From Saprospiraceae bacterium (GTDB taxonomy: Bacteria > Bacteroidota > Bacteroidia > Chitinophagales > Saprospiraceae): a DNA stretch of 64,000 nt. The notes below the pieces were generated by a model. The model searched no databases, had not been told where the DNA came from, and was given only the letters and a program-made list of their open reading frames with translations. A program made the translations under genes and the position numbers. This document shows positions 35,880-47,709 of this stretch, in pieces (position 1 is the first letter of the stretch; every line of letters starts with the position of its first letter). The stretch covers positions 1-64,000 of the forward strand of contig CATQHI010000008.1 in the NCBI GenBank assembly GCA_958295895.1. The letters are read 5' to 3'.

Positions 35880-37199
35880 TTGATTTATTTGCGCTGGTTG
35901 CCGGTCCTGCTGGCCTGGACGACCGTACTGAGTGGGCAGGGCAGTCCGCCCCCCGACACCACCGCTCTCTTCGCCGAGCTCACGCGCCGTACCGCGGCCG
36001 TGGTGGGCGCTACCCCCGTGGCCCAGCGGGACTTCCTGCGCACCGCCCTCACCGAGCGGGACGACTACCTGCGCCGGGAGATCCGTGACAGTGCCTACCT
36101 CTTCGACGGCGCGCTGCGGCCCTATCTGGAGGGACTCTTCGACCGCATCGTGACGGCCAACGCACTGGACCTGGACCCCATCGTATTCCTCGACCAGGAT
36201 TACACCAGCAACGCCTTTAGTATGGGGCAGGGGCTGTTTACCATCAATTTGGGGCTACTGCGGCAGCTGGGCACCGAAGAGGAGCTACTATTCGTATTCT
36301 GCCACGAGGTGGCCCACGACCGGCTGCGCCACCAGCTGACCAAGCTCCGCGGTCTGGCCGACCGGCGGGCGGCCGTCTCGCCCACCCTGCGCAAACTCAG
36401 TCGGCCCACCCTGTTGCGCAGCCAGCGCCGGCAGCGCAGTCTGATCCAGGACCTGCGCGATCACACCTACGCCGGCTTCCGGCTACAACGGGAGGCGGAG
36501 CTACAGGCCGACAGTCTGGCCCTGGTGTACTTCAGCCGCCTGGGGTATCCGGCCAGCTTCGCGGCACGGGCCCTCGCAGCGGGTAGCCGGGTGCCGGTAG
36601 ACAGCAGCCGCCGCGACGAGCTAGTGGAGCTACTCGCCACCGAGGCCGCTCCCCTCCGGGAAGCCTGGCTCACTCCCCCACCCCAACTCTTCGGCGGCGG
36701 CGGATTCGGGGCGGGGGCCGCGATGGGACAGGACGATAAGCCCGCCTACTTCTGGGAAACCGATAGCCTACTCACCCACCCCGCCCTGGCCGACCGCCAA
36801 CTCCACATGCAGGGCTACGTGACCGAGCAACTGGCCGGCGATACGCTGCAAACGGGCCACGCCCACGGTCTGCGGCATACGGTGGACCGGGCCCTGCTAA
36901 GTGCACACTTACAGCGGCACGATTACGGACTGGCCCTGGTGGCCGCCCTGCGCCTACTGCACCGGCAGCCGGACGATGCGGCCCTGCGGCGGCTGAGTGC
37001 CGAGGCCCTGCTGGGGGTCTACCGGGCGGCCGAGGCCCACGACTTCGATGAGGCGGTGCCGCCGCCGGAATTCTTTCACGATGCCGCCTCCCAGCAGGTG
37101 GTGCGGGTGCTAAGGCAGATGCGGCAGTCGGAACTCAAAGCATTCACCCTGGCCTACCTGCAGTACGCGCACCCGGCCGCCTACGCCGCCCAACGATGA
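35880..37199 (+). CDS. M48-family metallopeptidase, secreted
   Basis: The 439-aa product starts at TTG (35880) with a signal peptide (IYLRWLPVLLAWTTVLSGQG). A zinc HExxH motif lies in FCHEVAHDRLRHQL (about residues 140-150), and the third ligand sits in LQREAELQADSLALVYFSRL, the usual M48 layout. The C-terminal 150 residues are helical and may be TPR-like (YGLALVAALRLLHRQPDDAA). It probably degrades damaged envelope proteins. Its stop overlaps the next start (ATGA), so it is coupled to the 37196 gene. Confidence 0.88.
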   Translation: MIYLRWLPVLLAWTTVLSGQGSPPPDTTALFAELTRRTAAVVGATPVAQRDFLRTALTERDDYLRREIRDSAYLFDGALRPYLEGLFDRIVTANALDLDPIVFLDQDYTSNAFSMGQGLFTINLGLLRQLGTEEELLFVFCHEVAHDRLRHQLTKLRGLADRRAAVSPTLRKLSRPTLLRSQRRQRSLIQDLRDHTYAGFRLQREAELQADSLALVYFSRLGYPASFAARALAAGSRVPVDSSRRDELVELLATEAAPLREAWLTPPPQLFGGGGFGAGAAMGQDDKPAYFWETDSLLTHPALADRQLHMQGYVTEQLAGDTLQTGHAHGLRHTVDRALLSAHLQRHDYGLALVAALRLLHRQPDDAALRRLSAEALLGVYRAAEAHDFDEAVPPPEFFHDAASQQVVRVLRQMRQSELKAFTLAYLQYAHPAAYAAQR

Positions 37200-38632
37200 G
37201 GTTGTTCTACCTAACCCTGTGTGCACTGACCGGCCTGCAGGCCACCGCCCAGGAGGCCCCACCCATTACCGATCAACTGCTGACGTGGGGCGAGCTGCTG
37301 CAGGACCAGCAGAACGTGGGCCACTACAGCATCACCAGCCGGCAGGACGAGCGGCAGAAAACGGCCATCTTCACCGTCTCCCTCTACAGCAGCAACCTCC
37401 AGCCGGTGGGGGAAAAGACCTATCCGCCGGGGGAAGACACCGACGTACAGGACGTGGCCTACAACGGTACCCACCTCGGCGTGCTCATCCACGACGCGGC
37501 CGGTAAGCGCAGCCGCGTGGAGGTCCTGGACCAGACAGCCCGCACCGTAGCGACCTATCCCCTACAGGGACAGACCCTAAAGACCAGCGGTGAGCTCTAC
37601 GCCACCCCCGACGGCTTCGTGGTGGTCAACTCCTTCCCGATCCAGCCGGGTCTGCCGGTCAGCAATACTAATTACGTCGTCGAGAAGGTAGTCACCCAGG
37701 GCAGCGGCACGGGCTGGATACGCCGTTACGGCTCGCCCGAAGCTAGCAGTACCGACATCCGGCTGGCCGTAGCCGCCCTGGACGAGGAGGTACTACTGAT
37801 CCGCGTCTGGGACCTGGTGACTAAAACCTTCAGTCGTAAGGTACAGAGTGCCGTTTACGCCCTTGACCTAGCTACCGGGGCCGACCGGTTCAGCGAGATC
37901 GTCGAGACGCAGCGGGCCGCCGAGGCACCTACCTTCATCGGGGCGGCCCGCGTCGGTACGGGCTATAAGCTACTCCGCCTGCATCCCGCACGCCGGGAGA
38001 AGCGCATTGCCATTCCAGCTACCCTTAACGTCCTGACCTACCGGGCAGATCGGCTAGTAGACACGAAAACCATCGACCTGCCCGCCGCCGTCGGGGCCAG
38101 GTTACGCGAGCAGCACCTCGCTCCGCTACCCCCCCAGGTCGAGTTCGTGTACCGCGTAGGGCTGATCACGCCCACGGGAGCCTTCTCGCTGGTACTGGAG
38201 CCCTTCACCGCCCAGGGGCGTAACGTGACGTACACCAGTCCGTACGTGGTTGCCGTCGACTCCTCCGGCCGCCTACAGGACCTGACCGTCCTGCGGCATC
38301 AGAACTTCGTGCTCCCCGCCACGCTCACCAATCCCCAGCAGCTCAATACGCTGCGGATGTACGACGGCCCCTTCAACCACGCCCTGTCGCACCAGCTCGG
38401 CCCGCGCAACTACCACTACGTGCTGGACCGCAGCTTCGCTAGGGACGGCGTGACCTACCTGGGCATCAACGCTACGGTGTTTGACGGGGAGGGCTTCGTC
38501 ACGGAGTACATCCCCCTCAGGGACACGGACTACCTGCGGCTCTACCCCGCCCGGGAGGGGTACCTCTGTGTGCTGGAGCCGAAGTTCGGGGAGGGCAAGA
38601 TCGTGCCGCGGCTGGAGAAGCTGAATTACTAG
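37196..38632 (+). CDS. Hypothetical secreted protein (478 aa)
   Basis: A signal peptide (MRLFYLTLCALTGLQATAQE) leads to a β-rich exported protein with no motif I recognise. Stretches such as LDQTARTVATYPLQGQTLK and YALDLATGADRFSEIVETQ could be blades of a β-propeller. It is translationally coupled to the M48 peptidase gene by a four-base overlap, so the two may act together in the periplasm. The C-terminus (RLYPAREGYLCVLEPKFGEG) shows no T9SS sorting domain. Confidence 0.75.
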   Translation: MRLFYLTLCALTGLQATAQEAPPITDQLLTWGELLQDQQNVGHYSITSRQDERQKTAIFTVSLYSSNLQPVGEKTYPPGEDTDVQDVAYNGTHLGVLIHDAAGKRSRVEVLDQTARTVATYPLQGQTLKTSGELYATPDGFVVVNSFPIQPGLPVSNTNYVVEKVVTQGSGTGWIRRYGSPEASSTDIRLAVAALDEEVLLIRVWDLVTKTFSRKVQSAVYALDLATGADRFSEIVETQRAAEAPTFIGAARVGTGYKLLRLHPARREKRIAIPATLNVLTYRADRLVDTKTIDLPAAVGARLREQHLAPLPPQVEFVYRVGLITPTGAFSLVLEPFTAQGRNVTYTSPYVVAVDSSGRLQDLTVLRHQNFVLPATLTNPQQLNTLRMYDGPFNHALSHQLGPRNYHYVLDRSFARDGVTYLGINATVFDGEGFVTEYIPLRDTDYLRLYPAREGYLCVLEPKFGEGKIVPRLEKLNY

Positions 38633-38728
38633 ACGAAGGGTAGATTATCCCACCCCAACGGTAGATTGCCCCCCCTCTCGCCCGGCCGCCATCCGTTACC
38701 TTAGCGGGACTGCAGTATACCTCCCTCG

Positions 38729-39772
38729 ATGACGGACCTCCTACAACGGCACAAGAAACTTCTTCTGCACCTCGCCTTTTGGAGCGTGTACGCCTCGCTG
38801 TTTTTGTACACCATCAGTTTCGGGCGGGACGGGGAGCCCAACTGGGGGCGGATCCTTTCCGACGGCAGCTTTCACGTCCTGTCGCTGCTGGGCGTTAGCT
38901 ACCTGAACTACTTCTTCTTCCTGCCGCGGCTCATCCGGGACCGGCGTATCGGTCTGTATCTGCTCACCTTCGGGCCGGTATTCCTCGCCTTTAGCTACCT
39001 CTTCCTACAGGGGAAGCAGCTCATTCTCGCCTACTACTTTCCGGACAGCGGCTGGATGTTCTCTCCACGCTTTGCGGTCAATGTGATCATGAGTGGGTTC
39101 TTCGCGGTGAGCTGCGTGGGGCTGCTCAAATTCGTGGAGGATTACTTCGAACTGGAAGCCCGCTCCCGGGAGCTCGAAAACCAGCAGCTGACCAGTGAGC
39201 TACAGTTCCTCAAGGCGCAGATCAACCCCCACTTCCTCTTTAACACCCTCAACAACCTCTACTACCTGGCCATCAACGAGAGCAGCCGCACCCCGGAGGT
39301 GATCGCCAAGCTCTCGGGCATGATGCGCTACATGCTCTACGATTCCAACCACCCCCTGGTGCCCCTGGCCCGTGAGATCGAGTACATCGAAAACTACCTG
39401 AGCCTGGAGCGGCTGCGCCTCGACGATCGGGTGCCCATCACCTTCGAGGTCGCCGGCCAGGTCGAGGGCGTGCGCATTGCCCCCCTGATCCTAATCACCT
39501 TTCTCGAAAACGCCTTCAAGCACGGGGTGAGTGGGTCGGCCGAAGGAGACGTCTTCATCACCGTGCGCCTCGACGTGGAGGCCGGCAGTTGCCACTACCG
39601 CGTTACCAACAGTAAGCTGGCCGAGGGCAGCAAGACGCTGAACGAAAAATCGGGCATCGGCCTACAGAACGTCCGCCGCCGCCTGGAGCTCAGCTACCCC
39701 GACCGCTACCGGCTGCACACCGACGAGACCGAGGACCGCTACCGCGTAGACCTCCAACTCCAACTCGCGTGA
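38729..39772 (+). CDS. LytS/YehU-type sensor histidine kinase
   Basis: The 347-aa product has four TM segments (about residues 11-31, 48-66, 74-96 and 113-135) and a short coiled coil. The His_kinase domain (PF06580) has its phospho-acceptor His168 in LKAQINPHFLFNTLNNLYYL and the ATP-binding N-box in ILITFLENAFKHGVS. There is no extracellular sensor domain, so the TM part probably senses the signal. The stop overlaps the response-regulator start by four bases. A TACCTTAG box at about 38697 may be the promoter. Confidence 0.93.
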   Translation: MTDLLQRHKKLLLHLAFWSVYASLFLYTISFGRDGEPNWGRILSDGSFHVLSLLGVSYLNYFFFLPRLIRDRRIGLYLLTFGPVFLAFSYLFLQGKQLILAYYFPDSGWMFSPRFAVNVIMSGFFAVSCVGLLKFVEDYFELEARSRELENQQLTSELQFLKAQINPHFLFNTLNNLYYLAINESSRTPEVIAKLSGMMRYMLYDSNHPLVPLAREIEYIENYLSLERLRLDDRVPITFEVAGQVEGVRIAPLILITFLENAFKHGVSGSAEGDVFITVRLDVEAGSCHYRVTNSKLAEGSKTLNEKSGIGLQNVRRRLELSYPDRYRLHTDETEDRYRVDLQLQLA

Positions 39773-40482
39773 CTCCGCTGAGCTGCCTGGTGGTTGACGA
39801 CGAGCCCATGGCCCGCGCCCTGCTGGAGCAGTACATCGGCCGTACGCCCAGCCTCACCCTGGCCGGCTCCCTGAGTAGTTCCGTGGCCGCGCTGCAACGG
39901 CTGCAGACCGATCCGCCCGACGTGCTCTTCCTCGATGTGCAGATGCCGGAGCTCACGGGTATCGGCCTGCTCCGGGTGCTGAGGGAGCCACCCGCCGTCG
40001 TGCTTACCACCGCCTATTCCGACTACGCCATCGAGGGCTACGAGCTTGACGTGGCCGACTACCTGCTCAAGCCCATCACCTTCGAGCGCTTCCTGAAGTG
40101 CATAGACCGCCTGCTCAGTCCGGCTGCCCTGCCAACCACCGAGTCTACGGCCCTGCCGGCCACGCCGGATTACCTATTTGTTAAGGACGGCACTAAAAGT
40201 GTGCGCATCCGGCTGGAGGACATCCAGTACATCGAGGGGCTGAAGGACTACGTGCGCATCCACACCCCGCAGCGCAAGATCACCACCCTGCAGAGCCTCC
40301 GCGGACTGGTCGAGACCCTGCCCGAGGACCGCTTCATGCGGGTGCACCACTCCTACATCGTGGGCCTGGACTGGATCGAGGAGGTGACGCGCGACGCCCT
40401 CAAGATCGGCCAGGCCGAGGTGCCGGTGAGCGAGAGCTACCGCAGCCGCGTCAAGCAGTTCGTCGATGACCGCTACCTCTAG
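39769..40482 (+). CDS. LytTR-family response regulator
   Basis: The 237-aa product has a receiver domain (CLVVDDEPMARALLEQYIGR; phospho-acceptor Asp56 in DVLFLDVQMPE, then Thr and Lys in LTTAYSDYAI and DYLLKPITFERF). A LytTR DNA-binding domain spans about residues 135-235 (IQYIEGLKDYVRIHTPQRKI, RFMRVHHSYIV). Start GTG at 39769 overlaps the kinase stop, so kinase and regulator are made together. Target genes are unknown. The stop overlaps that of the convergent 40479 gene. Confidence 0.94.
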   Translation: MTPLSCLVVDDEPMARALLEQYIGRTPSLTLAGSLSSSVAALQRLQTDPPDVLFLDVQMPELTGIGLLRVLREPPAVVLTTAYSDYAIEGYELDVADYLLKPITFERFLKCIDRLLSPAALPTTESTALPATPDYLFVKDGTKSVRIRLEDIQYIEGLKDYVRIHTPQRKITTLQSLRGLVETLPEDRFMRVHHSYIVGLDWIEEVTRDALKIGQAEVPVSESYRSRVKQFVDDRYL

Positions 40483-41384
40483 TTGAACCCTAATTCTTCC
40501 AGTGCCCGGTGGCTGATGGCGATGGCCTCCATCGGCGTCTCGTTGAAGGTCTGGTCCTGCTCCACCAGGTAAAACTCCATGCCCGACTCCGCCTTCTCGG
40601 CCAGGATGCGGGCAAAGTTGATGCTACCCTCTCCGATCGGAGCGAAGCGGCCCTCGCTGTCCATGTCCTTCACGTGCCAGGCCTTAAAGCGGCCCGGGTA
40701 GCGGCTAAAGTAGTCCAGCGGATCGGCCCCGGCCTTGGTGACCCAGAAGAGGTCCATCTGGAAGTTGAGCTGCTCGGGGTCGGAATTTTCCAGAAAGTAT
40801 TCGATGGGCACTACGCCCTCGGCCGTCTCCCGGAACTCGAAGTCGTGGTTGTGGTATAGGCACTTCAGTCCGGCGGCGGCGCAGCGTGCAGCGATCGTAT
40901 TTATGTCGGCCATCACCTCCTCCATGGGCTTTTTCATCTGCATCGTGCGCGTCTCGGGATCGACCCCGAAGGCCCCCATGGGCGGCACCGGGATCACCAG
41001 GTACTCGAAGCCGGCAGCCTTCACGTCGGCGATGGTTTGGTCCAGGTTGTCCATGGTAATCCCGCCATTGTGCGAGCTCATCGGCTTAAGCCCTACCTCA
41101 TCCAAAAAGCTTTTAAATTCAGTGGGAGACATACCGTAAAATTTCCCGTCCTGATAGCCGGCCGCCTCAATGTAGGCGTAGCCGTCGGCGGCGACCTGGC
41201 GTAGGGCGGCGCGGGGGTCTACGCCCATGGTATCGCGCAGGGTGTAGAGGGCCAGTCCCCCCAGTTTTTGGGCGGGTGCGCCGGATGCGGCAGGCGTGGT
41301 GGAAGCCGTCGAGCTCTGGCGTGGGGCGCAGGCGGCGAGTAGGAGACCCAGGAGTAGGGCTAGGAGGATTGGGCGTGCGTTCAT
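40479..41384 (-). CDS. Sugar phosphate isomerase/epimerase-like TIM-barrel lipoprotein
   Basis: The 301-aa product starts with a lipoprotein signal (LLALLLGLLLAACAPRQSST). An AP-endonuclease-2/xylose isomerase-like TIM barrel follows: GGLALYTLRDTMGVDPRAAL, SSHNGGITMD, LYHNHDFEFRETAEGVVPIE, NFQMDLFWVTKAGAD, WHVKDMDSEGRFAPIGEG. These His/Glu/Asp positions fit the metal site of the family. Substrate unknown. Many Bacteroidota carry such exported barrels in sugar catabolism. Confidence 0.88.
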   Translation of the reverse strand: MNARPILLALLLGLLLAACAPRQSSTASTTPAASGAPAQKLGGLALYTLRDTMGVDPRAALRQVAADGYAYIEAAGYQDGKFYGMSPTEFKSFLDEVGLKPMSSHNGGITMDNLDQTIADVKAAGFEYLVIPVPPMGAFGVDPETRTMQMKKPMEEVMADINTIAARCAAAGLKCLYHNHDFEFRETAEGVVPIEYFLENSDPEQLNFQMDLFWVTKAGADPLDYFSRYPGRFKAWHVKDMDSEGRFAPIGEGSINFARILAEKAESGMEFYLVEQDQTFNETPMEAIAISHRALEELGFN

Positions 41385-41445
41385 GGGGTAAAGGTACGGC
41401 AGGGTGGATGTTATAGGCTTGATGGGTGTGGTAGGTGTGGCAAAT

Positions 41446-41507
41446 TCACCACAGATGGCCTAAGGGCCACACAGAGGGTTGCACAGAGTACGCACAGAGC
41501 CGTCGGG
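41446..41507. repeat. CACAGAG-type dispersed repeat, copy 2
   Basis: CACCACAGA, GGGCCACACAGAGG and GCACAGAGTACGCACAGAG in the same order as copies at 1-60 and 55860-55922. Confidence 0.6.
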
Positions 41508-41510
41508 AGA

Positions 41511-41557
41511 TGCGTCATCGGGGGGAGGGGACCTTGATGTAAGCCCTCCGGCAGCGC
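41511..41557 (-). repeat. Dispersed GC-rich repeat, copy B
   Basis: On the minus strand it reads CGCTGCCGGAGGGCTTACAT, then CAAGGTCCCCTCCCCCC and a GATGACGCA end, nearly identical to copy A at 25972-26017. Confidence 0.7.
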
Positions 41558-41585
41558 CAGCAAAATGCAGCCTCCGGCTGCGCTA
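41549..41585 (-). repeat. GCAGCCTCCGGCTGC palindromic repeat
   Basis: GCAAAATGCAGCCTCCGGCT and flanks match the complement of 47812-47845. It runs directly into the stop codon of the β-barrel gene. Confidence 0.6.
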
Positions 41586-42791
41586 AAGCACTCCAATCCG
41601 GTAAGCCGCCACCACCCCCAACGTAGTATAGTCCGTAGAGTAATCGCGGTAGGTATCCGTCACCCCCCGCTCCAGGCCGTAGCGCAGCTGTAGCTGGTAG
41701 CGATCCCGTACGTTAAGCCCTAGGCCAAACTCAAAACCCGGGTTAGTGCTCGGCGTGACCTCGGTGGAGAGGATCGAGCCGACGAGGGTGAAATTAGATT
41801 TGTAGGGCACGTCCAGCGATACGGCCGCGTCGACAAACAACCCACTACTGCCCCCGGTGATAGCTATGTACCGCCGAATACCGAGGGGTACGGTCACCGC
41901 CTGGTAGTAGAAGTTGATGCTGCGGTCCAGTCCCCGCGTACGCTGCCCCCGCACCCTACGCTGCGCTACCTCGGCGAATACGGCCCAGCGGTTGTTGGCG
42001 AAGGGCAGTTGGTACTCTACTTCGAGCCCGTAGCGTAGTCGGTCATCGGTTACTTCCGACTCTAGCATCGTGCCGAAGGAAGTGACCTCGCCAAACACGA
42101 TGGTACCCCGCTCCACGCCTACGCGGGGTGCGATACTCAGTCTGCCCCGGGCGGTACGGCGTACGAGGGTGCGTGACGCGCCGCCTACGCAGTCATTATA
42201 GGCTGTAACGTAGCGAACTAGGGGGACGCGCTCGTAGCGGAGCTCAGCTAATCGTGCATCCTGCGGCGGTCCACAGCTAAGCTCCCGGCGCAGGGTACCG
42301 CGGAAGGAGTCGTCGCGCTGTATGCCCACCGATCCCACCCGGTAGACCCGGCTGACCAGCGGCTGCATGCTACCGGTACCACGGCGGTAGTAGAAGCGAC
42401 GCAGGTTGCCCTCGGTGTAGGCGTAGAGTTCGGCCGGCCCTTCGACCAGTAGCTCCAGGAAGACCGTCTCCTCCACGTACTGCGGCACGGCGGCCGTGCT
42501 GAGCAACTTGGGCTGCTCGCTCGACCGGTCGATGCCTACGGTAAAGCGGCGGTACTGGAGGGAGCCATCGGTGTAGCCGAACTCGCTGACCTCGGATACC
42601 GTAGCGGTTTGCCAGTCGCCGGTAGCTGCGTCGCTGCGGTACCTGAAGCTGCCGGGGTTATCGACCCAGTCGCGGTCGATGATATAGACTTCCGAGCGGG
42701 TGCCGACCAGGTCAATGAGGTAACCGGGGCGGGGAGCGGGTTGGGCGATTAGCAGGGTGGTAGTGAGGAGAAGATAAACTAAGTGGGGCAT
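41583..42791 (-). CDS. Outer-membrane β-barrel hypothetical protein
   Basis: From ATG at 42791 (MPHLVYLLLTTTLLIAQPAP, signal peptide) the product is about 402 aa. The first half is a soluble β-rich part (SEVYIIDRDWVDNPGSFRYR). The second half (residues 215-402) alternates short amphipathic strands ending in LQLRYGLERGVTDTYRDYST and GVVAAYRIGVL, like PorT-type outer-membrane barrels common in Bacteroidota. The two-part layout, with conserved Cys in LSCGPPQD and YNDCVGG, is seen in several unnamed Bacteroidota proteins. Function unknown. Confidence 0.75.
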   Translation of the reverse strand: MPHLVYLLLTTTLLIAQPAPRPGYLIDLVGTRSEVYIIDRDWVDNPGSFRYRSDAATGDWQTATVSEVSEFGYTDGSLQYRRFTVGIDRSSEQPKLLSTAAVPQYVEETVFLELLVEGPAELYAYTEGNLRRFYYRRGTGSMQPLVSRVYRVGSVGIQRDDSFRGTLRRELSCGPPQDARLAELRYERVPLVRYVTAYNDCVGGASRTLVRRTARGRLSIAPRVGVERGTIVFGEVTSFGTMLESEVTDDRLRYGLEVEYQLPFANNRWAVFAEVAQRRVRGQRTRGLDRSINFYYQAVTVPLGIRRYIAITGGSSGLFVDAAVSLDVPYKSNFTLVGSILSTEVTPSTNPGFEFGLGLNVRDRYQLQLRYGLERGVTDTYRDYSTDYTTLGVVAAYRIGVL

Positions 42792-42934
42792 GATCGGCGA
42801 ATCTTGAAGGCTCACCACCGAGCGCTCGCTGGGGTAGAAACCCCGAGTATAAATCTCGGAAGTGAGCGGTTCTAAAGGTAATCAGGAGACCGGTCATCAA
42901 ACAGTGCCCACAACCCAATCCACCCCCCAACCAT

Positions 42935-42942
42935 TACCTTTG
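42935..42942 (+). promoter_or_regulatory. -7 promoter box for gcvP
   Basis: TACCTTTG matches TAnnTTTG exactly, 25 bases before the gcvP ATG. The -33 side is C-rich with no clear TTG. Confidence 0.5.
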
Positions 42943-42967
42943 CTACCCCCTACCCCAAGCCCTTCAC

Positions 42968-45859
<2,892 letters not shown>

Positions 45860-45861
45860 CC

Positions 45862-45920
45862 AAGAACCTCGAAGGGTTCGTTGGAGCGCAGCGACTTCGA
45901 ACCTTTGAGCCTTCGGTCGC
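45862..45920. repeat. Hairpin-rich dispersed repeat (ACCTCGAAGGGT type), copy 1
   Basis: GAACCTCGAAGGGTTC forms a hairpin, followed by AGCGCAGCG and CGAACCTTTGAGCCTTCGG. It is related to the ends of the 51303 and 55940 repeats. It lies between convergent gcvP and the WD40 gene and may serve as terminator. Confidence 0.55.
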
Positions 45921-45924
45921 GCAG

Positions 45925-46818
45925 TCAACTAGCATCGAACCCCCACTCCAGCACCCGCCGATCATCCCCCCCAGTCACCAGCGTCTCCCCATCCAGCCAG
46001 CACAGCGCATTCACGCTATTTACGTGCCCCTTATCCCGCACCACCTCGCAGACTTTGAGGAGGGCTAGGTCACTAGTACGCCAGAGTTTCACGGTCTTAT
46101 CACGGCTCGCCGTAGCCAGGTAGTCACCACTCGGGTGCACGGCCAGGGCGTTGACGGTCATCAGGTGGGCGGTCACGGTCTGATCTAGCGTGAGGCGGCC
46201 GTCGAGGACCTGCCAGCGGGTCATCGAAGCATCACGTCCCCCACTGAAGAGGTACTCCCCATCGGGAGAAAAGCCCAGGGCAAAGACAGAGGGCGCGTGC
46301 GCAGGTGCGGTGCTTAGCGGGGAAAGGTCGGCCTGGTCGAACAGGTACAGCCGGCCATCGCTCGCCCCCACGGCGAGTCGGTCGTAAACGGGATCATAAG
46401 CGATACGGCGTAGGGAATTGGCGGAAACGGGCAGACTCTCCAGGCTACGGGCCTCGGCGAGGGACCAGCGGGTGAGTACGCCGTCGCCGCCACCACTGTA
46501 GACGGTATCACTCACTCGGAGCAGGGTGAAGGTGCCCCGCCGGTGGTGGGCGATGTGCTTGTTGCGGTCGGGGGCGTCGGGGTAGAGCCAGTGTAGGCCG
46601 CCGTCGAGGGTGCCGGCAATGAGGAGATCGGGCATGGCGACGAGGCTCAGGAATTTACCGTTCTCTACGGTGGCTACGACTTGGCCGAAATCGACGTCCT
46701 GGCGGTGCCAGTGGACGAGGAATCCGTCGGCGGCGGCGCTGTAAAATCCCTCCCCCGCGGGCTGCAGATCGTAGATGGCGGCGCGGTGACCGGAGCGGAC
46801 GTGGGTGCGGGTAAGCAT
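45925..46818 (-). CDS. WD40-repeat protein
   Basis: The 297-aa product has no signal peptide and consists of about six to seven WD40-type blades: RSGHRAAIYDLQPAGEGFYS, SVFALGFSPDGEYLFSGGRD, VNALAVHPSGDYLATASRDK, VKLWRTSDLALL, and VNSVNALCWLDGETLVTGGD. It therefore forms a single cytoplasmic β-propeller, probably a scaffold for protein interactions. One copy of the 18-nt element (46291-46308) falls in the STAPAHAPS loop between blades. Partners unknown. Confidence 0.9.
   Translation of the reverse strand: MLTRTHVRSGHRAAIYDLQPAGEGFYSAAADGFLVHWHRQDVDFGQVVATVENGKFLSLVAMPDLLIAGTLDGGLHWLYPDAPDRNKHIAHHRRGTFTLLRVSDTVYSGGGDGVLTRWSLAEARSLESLPVSANSLRRIAYDPVYDRLAVGASDGRLYLFDQADLSPLSTAPAHAPSVFALGFSPDGEYLFSGGRDASMTRWQVLDGRLTLDQTVTAHLMTVNALAVHPSGDYLATASRDKTVKLWRTSDLALLKVCEVVRDKGHVNSVNALCWLDGETLVTGGDDRRVLEWGFDAS
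46291..46308 (-). repeat. 18-nt element variant, site 9 (inside coding sequence)
   Basis: GGGCGCGTGCGCAGGTGC, encoding APAHAP in a loop of the WD40 protein. Confidence 0.45.
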
Positions 46819-46896
46819 GGGTCGACGTGAACAAGGTGTTAGGGTACAGGGTTTTGGAAGTGTACTAGCCCTGGCGCCGTGGCGTCACCCCACCGA

Positions 46897-47058
46897 ATGA
46901 AATACCTTTTCCTGGTTCTTCTTTGCTGGGCGGTAGGATTTGCGTTGCCCTATTTTACCGCCGTCGTGCAGCTCATTGCCGCTGCTATCATGGTATGCAT
47001 TATCCTGGTGGGATTGTACTATTACATCGATACGCGGATCAACGCTGTTCGTTTGTAA
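46897..47058 (+). CDS. Small two-TM membrane protein (53 aa)
   Basis: The frame from ATG at 46897 encodes MKYLFLVLLCWAVGFALPYF and a second hydrophobic segment (AAAIMVCIILVGLYYYI), ending DTRINAVRL at 47058. It is too hydrophobic and regular to be chance, and it lies in the gap between the WD40 and phosphopantetheinyl transferase genes, 12 bases before the latter. No family recognised. Confidence 0.6.
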   Translation: MKYLFLVLLCWAVGFALPYFTAVVQLIAAAIMVCIILVGLYYYIDTRINAVRL

Positions 47059-47070
47059 ACCCCCCTTCGC

Positions 47071-47709
47071 TTGCCCCTGCTTTTTCACGACTCCCTGCTG
47101 CCACCCGGCGAGTGGGGCCTCTGGTCGATCACCGAATCAGAGGACTGGCTGCGTAGTCAGCTGGCGCTCTTCTTCCGGGAGGAGAAGCAACTTTATGGCA
47201 TAAAGGGCGAAGAACGGCGGCGGGAGTTTCTGGCCGCTCGCCAGTTGCTCCACCTGATGAGCGGCCGCAGTGAGCGGGCCGAGCTGGTCAAGGATGGTGA
47301 CGGAAAGCCCCACCTGCCGGACTCAAAATTCTACGTTTCCATCAGCCATACGGTGGGTTACTCGGCGGCCGCGGCCCATCCCCGGCCGTGTGGGATCGAT
47401 GTGCAGCGGATCGTACCGCGGATCGTGAACCTGGCTCCGAAGTTTGTAGGGGCGGGGGAGCGCAAACAGCTTACGGATGAAAAGGAGCTAGAGCAACTGC
47501 ATCTGATTTGGGCGGCTAAGGAGGCGATGTACAAGGCTTACGGGCGGCGGCAGCTGGATTTTAAGAAACATCTATTTGTGGAGCTGGGAACGGAGGCTAC
47601 GGGTCGGCTGCGGCGGGGGGCGGTGGGGATGGACTTTGAGCTGGCGTACAAAATTTATCCAACCTTTGTGCTGGTAGCCGCAGTACAATGCGGCCTCCGG
47701 CCGCGGTAG
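47071..47709 (+). CDS. 4'-phosphopantetheinyl transferase, Sfp type
   Basis: The 212-aa product transfers phosphopantetheine from CoA to carrier-protein serines. The family motifs are visible: SISHTVGYSAAAAHPRPCGI with GIDVQ, then LIWAAKEAMYKAYGRRQLDF (W-x-x-K-E-A). It starts at TTG (47071), 12 bases after the small membrane gene; no ATG is available nearby. The last residues (VQCGLRPR) are read from the end of a repeat element (47687-47858), so the C-terminus has probably been replaced by insertion. It may serve fatty-acid or other carrier proteins. Confidence 0.9.
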   Translation: MPLLFHDSLLPPGEWGLWSITESEDWLRSQLALFFREEKQLYGIKGEERRREFLAARQLLHLMSGRSERAELVKDGDGKPHLPDSKFYVSISHTVGYSAAAAHPRPCGIDVQRIVPRIVNLAPKFVGAGERKQLTDEKELEQLHLIWAAKEAMYKAYGRRQLDFKKHLFVELGTEATGRLRRGAVGMDFELAYKIYPTFVLVAAVQCGLRPR

